A stretch of 64,000 nucleotides of DNA, taken from Aspidapion aeneum (taxonomy: Eukaryota > Arthropoda > Insecta > Coleoptera > Brentidae). A program made the translations under genes and the position numbers. Where the stretch lies: contig OY755040.1 in assembly GCA_963576565.1 (NCBI GenBank), forward strand, positions 81,563,321 to 81,627,320, given 5' to 3'. The first letter of the stretch is position 1, and every line of letters begins with the position of its first letter. The notes under the pieces are model-generated. The model was not told the origin of the DNA and ran no database searches. It saw only the letters and a program-made list of their open reading frames with translations. Shown here one piece after another: positions 1 through 11,880 of this stretch.

Positions 1-1020
1 AGGAGGACAATTTAGATTTTTTGAACATACATTGTAGAGACTTAAAAAATTAATTAGGCAGTATATGATTTTCTTTTATAAAAAAATGTTTTTTTTCTAC
101 CATGCCAAAAGTTTTTTGTACCTCTAAAATTTTCTAAATACCCACTTTAAAATAAATGGAAATTCTTGAGAAACCATATTTATTACACAATAAGTATTAC
201 CAAAATAGTTTTTTTACTCAGTTACATAGGTAATACACCAGAATGTGCCTTTGTATTTAAAGTTCTCTAGAAACAGGTGGGGGCTATCATCCTCTCTGGG
301 ATCACCACTGGTAAGGCAGACCTTAGTAGGAATAGGTAGAGGAAATTTTTGTTTTTAAGGTAGCTAGGTAAATAAAAAACAAGAAATTTATTTATTTAGT
401 TATTCAACTGATAAACTGGGTTCTTAATGCCTTAGAGGGCCTAATACAATGGGTTAAACAAGTGGGTCCATACCTTATTTGTGAGCCTGGCCTGATTATG
501 TGCTAAGGTAAACCAAGTCTACAGTACTCTACTAGAATTTGTACACTTGCTGTCGGCAGCTCACATAGTGCACAATGGTGACAAAGTTAGTGCTTAATTA
601 TGTATCATCTTTTAATGCTAAGCAGGCAGAAAAATGAAGGACTGATGTACCAAAATCAAGCATTATGTTTGGCCATGGTGTTATATAAACCAACTCTTGA
701 GTTACACCAAAAAACAGACAGACTGATGAAAAAATTTTGACAGCACTTTTAAGGTTCACTCAGGACTGATAAGTACCAGGCAGGGACCCCTTGATTGGCC
801 CCATTGTGCGCTTCCTGACAAGGCATCGCACCAGGGTTTCAAGGAACCAGTCACTGTTTACCCAACTTTAGTTCCCTCTCAAAGGTAAAGGGATACTCTA
901 AAAGATGGGCAAATAAACTATCCTATATGGCTGTGAGTGGACATTTGTTTAAACAAACACCAAATTGCTTGTTTAAAAAAAAACACAACCACAGTTTAGG
1001 TTAGAAAAGAAAACAACAAA
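1..1020. other. AT-rich DNA, nothing recognised
   Basis: No open frame with family features, no tandem repeat and no terminal inverted repeat was recognised here. A short stretch near 268-311 has acceptor-like and donor-like dinucleotides around it, but its translation is not recognisable, so no exon is called. Confidence 0.4.
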
Positions 1021-1192
1021 CAGAAGGCACGCTCCGTAAAGAAACTGGTTGCGTAACTCGCTGTTTAGGCGGCCGGGTCGTGACGTCAGGGCTACGTCAC
1101 AGTTTTCCTAGAAATCAACAGTCAAACGCTGTTTATATCGAAATTTCATCTTTTGCGAGGAAATTTTGAAATTTTTGGGTGTTTTCGTCTTG
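1021..1192 (+). promoter_or_regulatory. CRE-bearing, GC-richer segment with a donor-like end
   Basis: This segment is richer in G and C than its surroundings. It holds a perfect CREB/ATF palindrome TGACGTCA at 1081-1088 followed by a second ACGTCA-like half. A GTAAGTG donor-like sequence starts at 1192. This would fit a promoter and short non-coding first exon reading rightward. The sequence CGTAAAGAAAC near 1035 recurs inverted at about 2528-2540 (GTTTCTTTACG), each flanked by a GGTTG motif, so it could equally be the end of a decayed transposon. No coding exon could be joined to it. Confidence 0.25.
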
Positions 1193-4110
1193 TAAGTGTT
1201 TAAATACCTGTTACGTGCTTACTATAAATGTATTAAAAACTAAGTAAAAGAACTGGTGAGGTTTTAATTATAATTTAAATTTTAACAAACACAAATTTTT
1301 CTGTGTCGGTTGTTTCCTACCCATACAATGTGGGTCATACAAGGTTACAAGGGGAGCTAGAAAATAGACCTTGGGGGGAATGGGTTTTCTCTCTATACTG
1401 CATCTGATATCTGCAACCAACACATAATGTTTAAGATAACTTTTTGATCGTTATCATCACAATCAGCATAGGCCAGGACAAAGATTATGAAATGAACTTT
1501 ACATACACATAGAAAATTACTAATAGTTTAAAAAATACTCAATGTTGTTGGCTGCTTTTAAGGCGCCTACTAAAAATAGTTCTTAAATGATGTACCTATT
1601 ACACAGCATACCTACCTTTTCTTGAAAAAAAATTAAACTTAAAAAAAAGTAATTTTAATATTTCTTAAAAATTGAGGAAAATAATATTGCTGTTAATTTA
1701 TTTTAAATATTTGATTTATTTTCCTAAAGTTAAACTAGACTACTTTCTACCAACAAAAATTAAAATACTTACGCATTTTGAATTTAAAATGTTTTCGTTA
1801 TTATTTTAAACTTTAGGCAAAAATTTTTTTGAAAAAAATTGTTTAGAGTTAAATGGCCTATCAAAAAAAAAACATAAAATAAAGGGTATATAAATTTTTT
1901 TAAATGTTTTTTGAAAAACTCAAAAACTCCAAAAAGCGATGCTCTATATCTTTAATAATAAAAAAGTTAGCAATGGTGGACACTTAACTTGGAACACTCT
2001 GTATAACGCTCAAGCAGGAGTGAAGTAATATTAGCCTTGCGTTACAGTCTATGTATTTTTTATGATATTTCTTGAAAATGCGTAAGAAGAGGTGATCAAA
2101 ATTCCTGAATCTTTGCGTTATGTTATTTATGAATGTTCCCTTACTGCCTTATTGACTAGTCATTTTAACATCCTTTTTAAAAAAAATTTTGATTACATTT
2201 TACACAAAAAAATCTAGTTTTAGTTATTTCCTACCCACCAAAAAAAAAACCAATAATATGTGGGTAGTTTGCTTTAGAGTTCGGCGTCAAAATTTAATTA
2301 AATTGAACAAGAGGACCGTGTCGTGTCCTGAATCTGATATTTATAAAACTATTGGAATTTTTATCATAAATTTTTAAATTATTTAATTTTTTAATAAATT
2401 TTGGTATTTTTCCTGCTTTTAAATAGACCTATCTTTATTTCTCTTATAATGTAACGTATAGGTCTTTCTTTGTTGACCGTGGAGCAGGCAAAATGCCGCG
2501 TCATTGGCTGGGAGTTACCACACAACCGGTTTCTTTACGAACCTTGGATCAGGCCTGACACAATTTGACAATAAATTCTCCTTTTTTCAACAGTCATAAT
2601 CGCACTGGTCTTCTGGCCAAGCATTGTTAGGGGCTGTTCAAAAGTTTTGTAATAAACAGCTTAAAATACAAAATTGCTAAATTGCCGCTTTTTGTAGCTA
2701 AATAATAGGAATAAGAGCTTAAAATTTATGTTATTTAGCTAGCTAAATTTTAGCATGCTTATTAGCAATTATTTAAATTTAAAAGAGCAAGTCCTGGGTA
2801 ATGTTACATCAATAGCCATTTTGTCCATAAACACCTGCTATCGGAGAGGTTCTATAACTAAAATAATTTCTAAACTACAGCTAGCTGTTTTACAGCAAAA
2901 ACTAAGCTCTGACAACACTTTCACATCAGAGTTTTTGCTTTTAAACTATATTGTCCAGTTTGTGTTACTTTGGTATGGACTTGTACGCAAGCATATGTTA
3001 AAAAATAGTTTTGTCATTTTTGTGTTGCAGTTGACTTCTTAAAATAAAACAATTCATGTGAGATAAATTGGTAAACATTTAAAATGTTGTGCCAAGTTCG
3101 AAAAATGGGACAAAGGACGTCCCCTTAATACCTTGTCCTCCTTGCTTTTTTATTGTAACAATGACAAAAATATAACGTTTTAACCTAAGCACATTGTACA
3201 ACAGCATTCCCCAAATTATGCTGAATTGATGTACGGTACTTATATATTCAATTAAAATTTGTTTACTGCTTTAATGTAATATTTAATACCAATAATCAAT
3301 TCAGCGTTGACAAACTGTTCGATGCGATAGAAAGACCTAGTACCACACCTTCTGACACTTTCAATAAAAAACATTTTAATATTTTATGTATCTGTTCCCC
3401 AAATGATGACTTTCTAGTCGGACAACTTTCTTAATGAGTAAAATTAACGTTTACTTAAAATTTATTGTAAACCAGGTAGGAACTCATAAACCTTACTGAT
3501 TCTAATTAGAGTTTGAAATAAAGATTGAAAAATTTAATTGATTTTAATATGTTTTGTGTCCATTTGAACTATCCTTATTGAGTTATGGCCGCGTTCCCCA
3601 AGTAATTTTTCGAGTATAAAGAGAACAAAATTAAATTAGGGACGTTTTTATTAAAAATGCTTCTGAAATGTGGAGATGAGTTTGAAGTATAACAATCTGA
3701 CAATAATTTGAAAACTGTAATTTACTACAGCTTTAACTAAAAAAATCTTCTCTAATTGAAATTCTCCACCTCCATGATTTTTACATATGTTTTGGTATAT
3801 TATAAAAACTTTTTAAAATTTACTTTTATTTATTTATTTATTGGATACTTTACAAACATCACTAATTATATAGAGAAAAATTTAATGAAAAAAAGTAAAT
3901 ATTTATAACTTAACCTACTGCCTACCTACAAAAGAAAAAAAGATAAAATATTACATAATGCGTAATGAATCGTTATTGCCAAATTAATTAAATCATAAAT
4001 AATAAAACAAACTGAGTTGAAACCTGGTTGAAACGCCATGGAAACGCAGCAACCGACGGCAAGACGACAGTACGGATTTATGTGTGTGTGTAAGAGAGAG
4101 CGCGAGACAC
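1193..4110. other. AT-rich DNA, nothing recognised
   Basis: Long T and A runs, no recognisable coding frame and no clear tandem array. The short open frames at 2189-2377 and 2755-3042 show no domain features and are compatible with chance. The inverted motif paired with 1035 lies near 2530. Read as background or as very old transposon remains. Confidence 0.4.
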
Positions 4111-4130
4111 AGAGTAAATTTACTGAGAAG

Positions 4131-4170
4131 AAAATAGAAATTCCCCATAGCAAAAGGGAATTTCTATTTT
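4131..4170. repeat. Perfect 15-bp hairpin
   Basis: The arms AAAATAGAAATTCCC (4131-4145) and its exact reverse complement (4156-4170) are separated by a 10-base loop. The sequence after the right arm (ACTGACC, then GACCAACG) recurs in imperfect inverted form around 4755-4785. The hairpin may therefore be one end of a decayed inverted-repeat element spanning about 4131-4790. Its function is unknown. Confidence 0.5.
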
Positions 4171-4324
4171 ACTGACCATCATTTTAACGACCAACGTATT
4201 TTCGATAAAAAACCGCCTAGTTTGTGGTAAAAACAAATATTAACTTTTAAGTTAACAGGTGTTAGTGAAGTACCACTTCTAAACAGCTCTACTGACCTAT
4301 CACTTAACTACAAGTCAGTTTTAT

Positions 4325-4605
4325 CCCAAAAACCACCTTCACTTAGCTTCTACCACCCTCGCTTAGGCTTAGCTTCTACCATCAAAAAATCAACTACTAC
4401 CACCTACCGTAGTAGAACCTAAGGGAAGGTGGAAGTACTTGATTTTTTTGTGGTGAAAGCTAGGACAAGTTTGTGTTAGAAGCTAAGCAAAGGTGGTAGT
4501 AGTTGGTTATTTAGGGGTAGAATCTAAGCGAAGGTGGTAGTAGTTGGTTTTTTTGTAATAGAAGCTAAGCGAAGGTGGTAGTAGTTGGTGTAGAATCTAA
4601 TAATT
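4325..4605. repeat. Inverted minisatellite, about 41-bp unit
   Basis: Imperfect copies of a unit containing AAGCGAAGGTGGTAGTAGTT lie on the right side near 4485, 4528 and 4568, spaced 40-42 bases. The same motif lies reverse-complemented on the left side (about 4330-4410). The two halves could fold back on each other. No coding potential is seen. Confidence 0.6.
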
Positions 4606-4790
4606 AAAGGTATTTTTGCTATAAACCTGAGCTGTAACTAAATAATAGATAAATAGGTAACTGTATGGCAGTGGTAGAAGCTTTTATTTATTAGTTATGA
4701 TTTGTTTCGACCCTATACAATTTAGTCTGACGTGAAATAGTATAAAAAATCGTTGGTCAGTAATATCCAAGTCAGTAAAATTCGGGTCAG

Positions 4791-5180
4791 TATAGGCAGA
4801 CCTCAAAAAGTGTTTTTGATTTATAAACAAATAAAAAATGGCTTTGGTCTTCTGTTTTTTACAAATGTTATTCAACCTAATCTGTGCTTCTGTTAAAATG
4901 GCTTTTTGATAAATGATGCCACAAAACAACGAGCCTTCAAGTTTATTAGGTACAGTGCAAATAGTCTGCAATCAAGTACAATCTAAATAGAGAAATGATA
5001 AAGGCAGGTAAACCGAAGGAAAATAGGTAAGGGAGAGAGCTATGAACCATGGGGAATACGCCCTTTTTATTGACTTTCATTATTCAGAATAATGATATCT
5101 GTTGGCAAATATTTTAAATACTATATCTTCAAACACATCGCAGAAGCCCCATGTATAAAAATTTCCTTTTTTTGTTACAG
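4791..5180. other. AT-rich DNA upstream of a candidate exon
   Basis: No recognisable coding frame. The final 15 bases (ending TTTGTTACAG at 5180) are a polypyrimidine tract plus AG and read as a 3' splice site for the exon that follows. Confidence 0.4.
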
Positions 5181-5300
5181 GATCCAAATTTTCAAAGACG
5201 AGGAAACCTCTACAAATGTAAATACAGCAGATTTTGGGAAGATAGGTATACAGGATTATCCGAGAACTTCTACAGAAACCTCTGGCCTAGTTTGAACTAA
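5181..5300 (+). CDS. Candidate terminal coding exon of an unidentified gene
   Basis: After a good polypyrimidine-AG acceptor at 5180, a frame starting with GAT at 5181 runs 39 codons to TAA at 5298-5300, exactly filling the exon in phase 0. The peptide begins DPNFQRRG and ends NLWPSLN, with aromatic- and arginine-rich stretches such as RFWEDRYTG. Its composition looks like folded protein rather than random AT-rich translation. A longer overlapping frame exists from 5092 but would need translation through the intron-like stretch. A polyadenylation signal AATAAA follows at 5374-5379. I do not recognise the family and found no upstream exon with confidence. It could also be a chance frame or an old pseudogene exon. 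Confidence 0.4.
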   Translation, partial: DPNFQRRGNLYKCKYSRFWEDRYTGLSENFYRNLWPSLN

Positions 5301-5373
5301 AGAACAAAAAAGTGTTTGAATTTAATTTGACAAAATGTAATTATTAGTACTACCTACCTACTCTGAAATTAAA

Positions 5374-5379
5374 ATAAAG
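5374..5379 (+). terminator. Polyadenylation signal after the candidate exon
   Basis: AATAAA lies 74 bases downstream of the stop codon of the candidate terminal exon. The spacing suits a short 3' UTR. In AT-rich DNA this hexamer is common, so on its own it is weak support. Confidence 0.35.
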
Positions 5380-5421
5380 AACATAAGTCTTTTCCTTACA
5401 CATTGAGCTGTGTCAGGCATC

Positions 5422-5487
5422 CATTATAAATGTAACCCCCCATGGTCCACTATCCCCACAAGATAGTGAGGGGTTACATTCATAATG
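5422..5487. repeat. Imperfect hairpin, 17 of 18 bp stem
   Basis: CATTATAAATGTAACCCC at the left end pairs with GGGGTTACATTCATAATG at the right end with one mismatch. An inner stem (CACTATC with GATAGTG) stacks on it. The structure sits just after the candidate exon. It may be a tiny MITE or a structured RNA element. Confidence 0.5.
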
Positions 5488-5823
5488 AATACCCCTGTAC
5501 ATGTGTCAATGTGTTAATCCTAAATCATTTTTTGTTGTAGTCAGTAGAGATCCACAAGTGGTCAGGGTGCATCGAGGCCCACTAGGGCCTGCCACCACTT
5601 AGAATACAATACCCCTGTACATCCAAAAAATTGATGTCTTTTGTTTTATTTAATGGTCATGTCAGTGGTGGTCCCAGACGGGGGGGGGCATGTTCCTCCC
5701 TTTTTCCCGAGAATTACATAAAAAGTACAAGACACATGTGGTATTACACACCTGAGCAAAAAAATAAGGTTTTATAACTAGATAGATAGGTTCAAAAACA
5801 ACTCCCCCCATGTTTAAAACTCA

Positions 5824-5951
5824 GTTTCCACCTATGTGTGCCCACATTGCTTGAAAAATCTCATTAGGTGATCTTGCATTTAAACAAGTAAATCTATGTC
5901 CCGTTGTGTGATACATTTTTTGAATCAGGGTGGGCACACATAGGTGGAAAC
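5824..5951. repeat. MITE-like foldback with perfect 21-bp arms
   Basis: The arms at 5824-5844 and 5931-5951 are exact reverse complements (starting GTTTCCACCTATGTG). They enclose 86 bases that can partly pair further. No target-site duplication is obvious. It could be a small non-autonomous DNA transposon, or, if transcribed, a hairpin RNA source. Confidence 0.55.
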
Positions 5952-7908
5952 CGGGCCTCACTGCCCCCTCTAGATAATTTTTTTAATAAAAAACTACATA
6001 AACAAGTTTTATTTATTTCATTTAAAATAACTTATTACAATAATTGATCGAAACATTAAGAGCCATACTAAATATATTGAGAATGACAAAGGCTGACCTG
6101 AAATCAACCAGGAAAGAAATCAACTTAAAATTTGTCTGGGTCATCTCAGCAAATCCTAGGTTCAGTAGGGCAATGAATGATTGTTTTCATTGTTGATATC
6201 ATAAATGCATTGCATAATACACATGTTGTCGGGTGATCTATTTATAAGAATACATGGTGGTTGGGCATTCGTTGTAGTGCCTATCATGTACCCCAATGGT
6301 GATAAGGAGGCCTCATTGGCCTTTAGCAGCTATTCATAACTCATAGAGTTAGTTCAATTGCAATACTTCTTTAGCATTTCTGGTTACTACAAGCAGTGAT
6401 CTAAAATTTAAAAAAAAAACAATGTGATAAATAACTCAGATTTTATAGTTAAAATTATTTGTTTTGATTCCAATTAATAACTTTTCAACTAGGTTAGACG
6501 AGGCCATAAGTCCATGAATACATCCTTGATCAGAACATAAACTAGGCCTTATTGTAAAAGCGTAAAAATTAGCTATGTGTTTTCTTATATCTTTGTTAAT
6601 AAATACTAATCTATCACTATCATTTTTAAAGTTTTTTTACCTGAGTTTGCTGATAATATTGTAAAAAAAAAATAATTTGTTTAAAACTTTTGCTGTTCCT
6701 CCTCCTTAAATGTCAATGACAAGTGACGTCTGTTGCTGACGGTCCAATCGGCCATATAACTGGAACGTCGTGATTTGCTTACCCGCGTGGTTGCTGACAC
6801 TCTCTCGTAATTTTTTAGTTGCAGAGAAAAGTCGGTAACACGTTCCCGTAACGGATGTGGTAGAAATTTCAATGTGCTATCTAGAACTATAAGGGAATGG
6901 AGACAAAAAAGTAGTAAGTGGTATGTAGCCGTAACTTACGCTCACTTTCAAGTAGCTCTCCCCTCTATGAAGGAATAATTTTTGTACGCCATGTTTTTTT
7001 TTTGAAGGACAGAAAAATTGTTTTTCTTATTTTAGTTTTGAAGCCCATTTTACAGAGATATAGGTTTTCGTACACAAATTAATAAAAGCTTTACCAAATA
7101 TCCATACTAAAAACCATTTGGTCGGATTATCTGCCAATTATAAAAACATAACCTCAAAAACCACAACGAAAATATTCCATCAGCTACCAGAAAACGGCTA
7201 AATTTTGCAGGCGCGCCTATTTTTTGCAATAAACATAATGCATGTTGCACATAAAAATTTGCATCGCAGTTGAATTTTGACCTCTGCTCGTTAAATCTCG
7301 TAATTTTAGATAACATAGTACATATTACAGACATAACCAAACTAAAAAACTTAGCGTGTTTGTTTACTGTTGTGTTCCATATTGTATTATAATAATTCTA
7401 CCAAAAAGAAACGATTATATTATTTGCAACTACATCGCTACTTTTATTCCATTACGGAAAAAAAACAGCCTCTACGACGTAGTAGATACCTGGCTGCGAC
7501 GTAGTAGTGTAGTTGTTACTACAGTGACTTTAAACACTTGGCCTAGTAGTCATAACCAGAAATTGATTCCCCACTTAGGGAATTAACACGTCGGTGTATG
7601 GTATACTGAGACGTAGCGGGAATACGTTGCAGTTACCTTTAAGAAATTATTTCTAGTTGGGGTTTCGTCGTGACAACTTTAAATGTTTGTTGGGCAGCTG
7701 AACATTTTGTGCCTAGCACTATTGCAATGGGTCCTACTAATTTTTATATCACAAAAATAAATAAAACAAAAATTTGTATTTAATTTGTGACAGTTGAAAG
7801 CGCGGTAGTCTGCTTTTGGACACTGTTGGTCCAGCTGATTTTTGTAAACAAATGTTAGATCTGATATGAACAACGGAACAATTAATATTTTTTGAATTTT
7901 TTGAAAAC
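5952..7908. other. AT-rich DNA, no gene supported
   Basis: No recognisable domain. A 63-codon minus-strand frame at 6681-6872 has a somewhat higher GC content and contains, on that strand, a donor-like GTAAGC. It might be a first exon of a leftward gene, but nothing downstream supports it. Near 7470-7510 short ACGTAGTA motifs recur. Otherwise nothing is seen. Confidence 0.35.
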
Positions 7909-8075
7909 TGTTTCGGTTTCGCGAAAAAACCTCTTTTTCTTTGAATCTAATTTTTATTATTTTTCAGAACATTCTATTTTTTATTTTTAAAACTCAAATT
8001 TTAGGTTACATTTGGGTATAATTGGGTTGTAGTTTTACTCAATAGGTTAAGTTAAATTTAAGGCTTACAACCTAG
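7909..8075 (+). repeat. BEL 5' LTR, first part
   Basis: Matches 17040-17206 of the 3' LTR with a few substitutions and ends in ACAACCTAG exactly where the non-LTR insertion starts. In the 3' LTR the same bases continue without a break into AGCTATAAACT. Confidence 0.88.
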
Positions 8076-10820
8076 TTCACCAACATCTTGAAGAACAAAG
8101 ACCTGACATCCTTGTTCTCACTGAAACTAAAATCAGTTCTGCAACACCTATGGTGAACTATCTTTATCCCGGCTATGACCTACACCACCGATTTCGACAT
8201 AATTTGGGATCTGTGTGTACATTAAAAATGATCTTTCATGTCACCGAGAGGAGAAGCTAGAACCAACGAACCTCGATATCATATGGCTGAAATTCACCTC
8301 AAAGTCATCGACCAAGTTCATTTGCTGCCTCTACCGACCGCCAAGTAACACCGAGTATCAAAACTTTTTTGCGTCATTATCCGAAAACTGTGATAGTATA
8401 CAGTCTAACTATCCACATGCGGAAATTGTTTTTTAGGCGATTTCAACGTCCACAATATACCCTGGCTAAAACACCACAACAAAACAGATAATGAAGGCAG
8501 GGAAGCAGAAGCTTTTGCCATAAGTTGTGGTCTAACGCAGCTTGTCGATGAACCTACCCGTATCCCGTTCCTAACTACAAATCCTGACTTGTACACAATT
8601 CAAGTAGATCCCCCACTTGGTTCATCCGATCATAAACTTATAAGAACAAAGTGCGAAATGTCCATACCGCCAAGCCAACAATCACTTCCTCGTAAAATGT
8701 GGCACTATAAATCGGCAAAATGGAATGACCTTAAACAGTTTTACCTAGATTTTCCCTGGCAAGAGGTTTGCTTTAAAACAGCTGATCCCACTATTTGCTG
8801 TAATGAAATAACAAAAGTAATCTTATCTGGAATGGATGCATATATCCCACATACAACAAAACGCAGAGCTAATGCAAAACCTTGGTTCAACAGCCAGTGT
8901 CAAACGGCTGTGCAGAAAAAACACAGAGCATATAACCTTTGGAAACGACAACAAACCGCTCAAAACCACACAGAATTTATAGAAGCCAGAAATAGTTGCA
9001 AAATTACTATTGACGCCGCCAAAGAAACATACAATCAAAGAATAAAAAACAGGTTGCTGAATTGTCCAAGTAGTTCTAGATCCTTTTGGTCTCTTGCAAA
9101 AGCCGTTGGATCAAACTTCACCAAGTCATCCATACAACCACTTACAGATAAAAATACTCACTTAGCCACAACATCAGAAGAAAAAGCCAATATGCTGGCC
9201 AAAATCTTTTCCTCCAAATCAAACCTAACAGTGCCAAATGGAAAAACTCCACCGTTCATTGAAAGGGTTTCCCACAGTAAGCCAGAGGTACCCTTTTGTC
9301 ACAGAGAAATACGAAAATCCCTTAAAAAGTTGGATACAAACAAAGCAATGGGTCCAGATGGCATTCCCGCGATAGTACTCAAAAATTGTGCTAGCGAACT
9401 CACCCCAACTTTCGCAAAATTATTCAATTTATCTTATAGGCAAGGAGTATATCTATCATCATGGAAGTCTGCCGCAGTACAACCCATTCCAAAGAAAGGA
9501 AAAAAGACAGATCCGTTAAATTATAGACAAATTGCTCTACTTCCGGTGATATCAAAAGTAATGGAAAGAGTTGTGAACAATCACCTAACCAAGTACTTGG
9601 AAAAGTACAAAATTATCAACGACAAGCAATACGGATTTCGAAAATATAGGTCAACTGGCGATTTACTTACATACGTCACTCACTTATGGCAAAAAGCGAT
9701 TGAGTTGCGAGGTGAAACAAGAACAATTGCCTTAGATGTATCTAAAGCATTCGATAAAGTCGGGCATGAAAATCTGCTCAACAAGCTCAAAGCAACGGGA
9801 TTGTCGCCGAGACTTTGCACTTGGTTTATTTATGTTGCACTGGATGGCCGGAACTCCAACTCTTACCAAATAAATGCTGGTGTGCCACAGGGAGCAATCC
9901 TTTCGCCAACACTTTTTCTGATTTACATAAATGACCTCATAGATAAAACAGTAAATCTACGTTATTGCTTTGCAGATGATGGCAATGTAGTCTCCTCAGT
10001 CATACCACCCACATGTCTCTCCGCACGTGAATTCCATTACCTTAGACTAACTGAAATATCACAGATAAATAACGACTTGGAGATAATAGAGGACTGGGGC
10101 AACAAAAACCTTGTACAGTTCAACGCGCAGAAAACACAAGCAGCCCTGTTTTCAAAAAAGACCAGCACCGGTGAGCCAAACATCATGCTATCTGGAAGTG
10201 CTGTCGCATTGCAGAGCCAGTTGAACATCTTAGGAGTCACTGCAGAGACCAACATGTCTTGGCACAGTCACGTGGCAGATATAGCTAAAAGGGCCTCCCA
10301 AAAGCTTGGGGTGCTATTTCGTACAAGACATCTGTATACACCAAGCCAACTGCTGACCCTCTACAAAGCCCAGATTCGACCAACTATGGAGTACTGCTCA
10401 CATATATGGAGTGCGGCACCCAAACATACCTTAATGCTTTTGAACACCGTGCAAAAACAAGCTATCAAGCTGATCAATGACCCCGCACTTACCCGTAGCT
10501 TGGATAGTCTCGAACATCGAAGAACTGTGGGCGATCTATCTCTCTTCTACAGGTATAAAGGGTTGGCACGTATGATCCGCCTGGGAGTAGCACCTACTAG
10601 GCGAACACGTCAAACAGACGGTAACCATCAATTTATTGTCAAAATAGAGGCACCAAGAACCTCATTATATCAGAATTCATATCTCTGGAGAACAGCATCG
10701 CTGTGGAATAAACTCCCTGCGACAGTTTTCCCTGCAGGTTACAACCTGAACCGTTTCAAAACCAACACACACCAACATTTCCGCGCACTTGCCGCTTCTC
10801 GAGCTTGATAGGAAAAAAAA
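8076..10820 (+). mobile_element. 5'-truncated Jockey/CR1-like non-LTR retrotransposon in BEL 5' LTR
   Basis: The insertion begins inside an APE-type endonuclease, ends shortly after the reverse transcriptase stop with an A8-9 tail, and is followed by the resumed LTR (AGCTATAAAC at 10821). The start is truncated, as is usual for target-primed reverse transcription. There is at most a 2-bp repeat of the target (AG) at the edges. Comparison with the uninterrupted 3' LTR fixes both borders. Confidence 0.87.
8434..10808 (+). pseudogene. Endonuclease (3' part) and reverse transcriptase of the non-LTR element
   Basis: One open frame from about 8434 to the TGA at 10806-10808 encodes the second half of an APE endonuclease (GDFN at the start, GSSDHKL with the catalytic SDH at about 8617-8637). 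It continues with a non-LTR reverse transcriptase carrying the GVPQGAILSP motif and the FADD catalytic box, then a C-terminal region with YCSHIW. The first part of the endonuclease lies in other frames: 8076-8205 carries TETK with the catalytic Glu, and 8215-8436 carries LYRPP. At least two frameshifts separate these pieces, one in a T run at about 8430. The N-terminus is lost by truncation. RT itself looks uninterrupted over more than 700 codons. Clade placement (Jockey versus CR1-like) is an inference. Confidence 0.85.
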
Positions 10821-11400
10821 AGCTATAAACTATCAATTTGGCATAATTTAATATTTAAATTCTAAACGCATTTAATATTTTAATTCTAATTTTAAGTCAA
10901 TCCTCATATTACTACAGCATATTTTAATTTAAATCGCGTTTTTGTTCTTTTTAATAAAATTAGAATTATAAATTCTTTTTATCAGAAGTGATGCGATTTT
11001 CCTATAGAGGGCGAAGAAATACGTCTCAAAAACAAGACAGAACCTAAAAAGAACTGTCGCCATTCACACACGTTCTCGATCAGAATATTTTGAACGCTTT
11101 ATCTAAAAAATGGTGAACTCTGAAACCTCAAAATAACTCTAAAACTTAAAACATTGAAACTCGGGAGTGCTGGACCGCTATATAAGACTTCTGGCGAATC
11201 TGGTGCACCAGTTGGAAGAGATCAAGACATCACCGATAAGTCCCTCTCCTACAAGATCGCATCATTATTATTTTTCTATTACTTCGCTCTTAAATAATCA
11301 TCATATTCCAATATTAATTTTATGTCTTAATTAATTTTCACTTCAGAAAGGTTCATTAGGTAATCCAATTTTTTTGAGCTATCGGAGTGAGAGATATTTC
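10821..11400 (+). repeat. BEL 5' LTR, second part
   Basis: Resumes the LTR after the non-LTR insertion and matches 17207-17753 plus 20046-20080 of the 3' LTR. The part near 11366-11393 (GAGCTATCGGAGTGAGA) reappears at 20064-20080 after the RTE insertion, which shows that both LTRs were once continuous. The true LTR 3' end is not fixed because the other copy is cut off there. It lies at or beyond 11393, possibly as far as about 11573. Confidence 0.8.
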
Positions 11401-11880
11401 TTCGATCGCCGGATTTTGATTTTAAAATTTGAAATTAAAAAATCATCCTTTCTAAAGTGAAATGCAGGTAATATTGGTAATAACATAAGAATTGTTTTTT
11501 ACAAGAATTTTTTAAATTTTAAATATAAAAATCTAAATTTATTTACTGCTCGTGTAGTAGGTAACGCCATATATCAATTTTTTATAAAATCCTTGGTCTC
11601 GACAGTCTAACAAAAAAGGTTTTATTAGTTTTGGATCACTGATCTGAGGTCACCTCGCTATAAAAAGAAACGCATATCTTTTCAGGAATTCTTTCAGTGG
11701 TATACTGAAAAAATTACTCCGTTTATATCGCTTCTATAAATATTTTAAAAAATTATAAAAATATTTTAAAAATTATTTTCGCATTTAAAATAGCTTTGAT
11801 TTACAGTTTAATTTTTGATATACGCTTTTCATAAACGCTTTTAATATACGCTTTTAATTTACGCTTTTTTATAATACAAA
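11401..11880 (+). other. BEL LTR end and leader region
   Basis: Lies between the last LTR-shared bases and the gag start and should hold the LTR end, the primer-binding site and the untranslated leader. I could not pick a convincing tRNA primer match, so these sites are not placed. Confidence 0.4.

Noticed and set aside
4021..4130. Possible RFX X-box-like promoter motif (GCCATGGAAAC) with a TG and GA-rich stretch
   Set aside because: Only a half match, with no exon or start codon downstream that could be supported.
6681..6872. Minus-strand 63-codon frame in a locally GC-richer stretch
   Set aside because: It has no recognisable domain. The donor-like site inside it suggests a possible 5' exon, but no downstream exon or start context could be supported.
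11401..11700. BEL primer-binding site
   Set aside because: Several short stretches could pair with tRNA 3' ends, but the LTR end is not fixed because the 3' LTR is cut, so any choice would be arbitrary.
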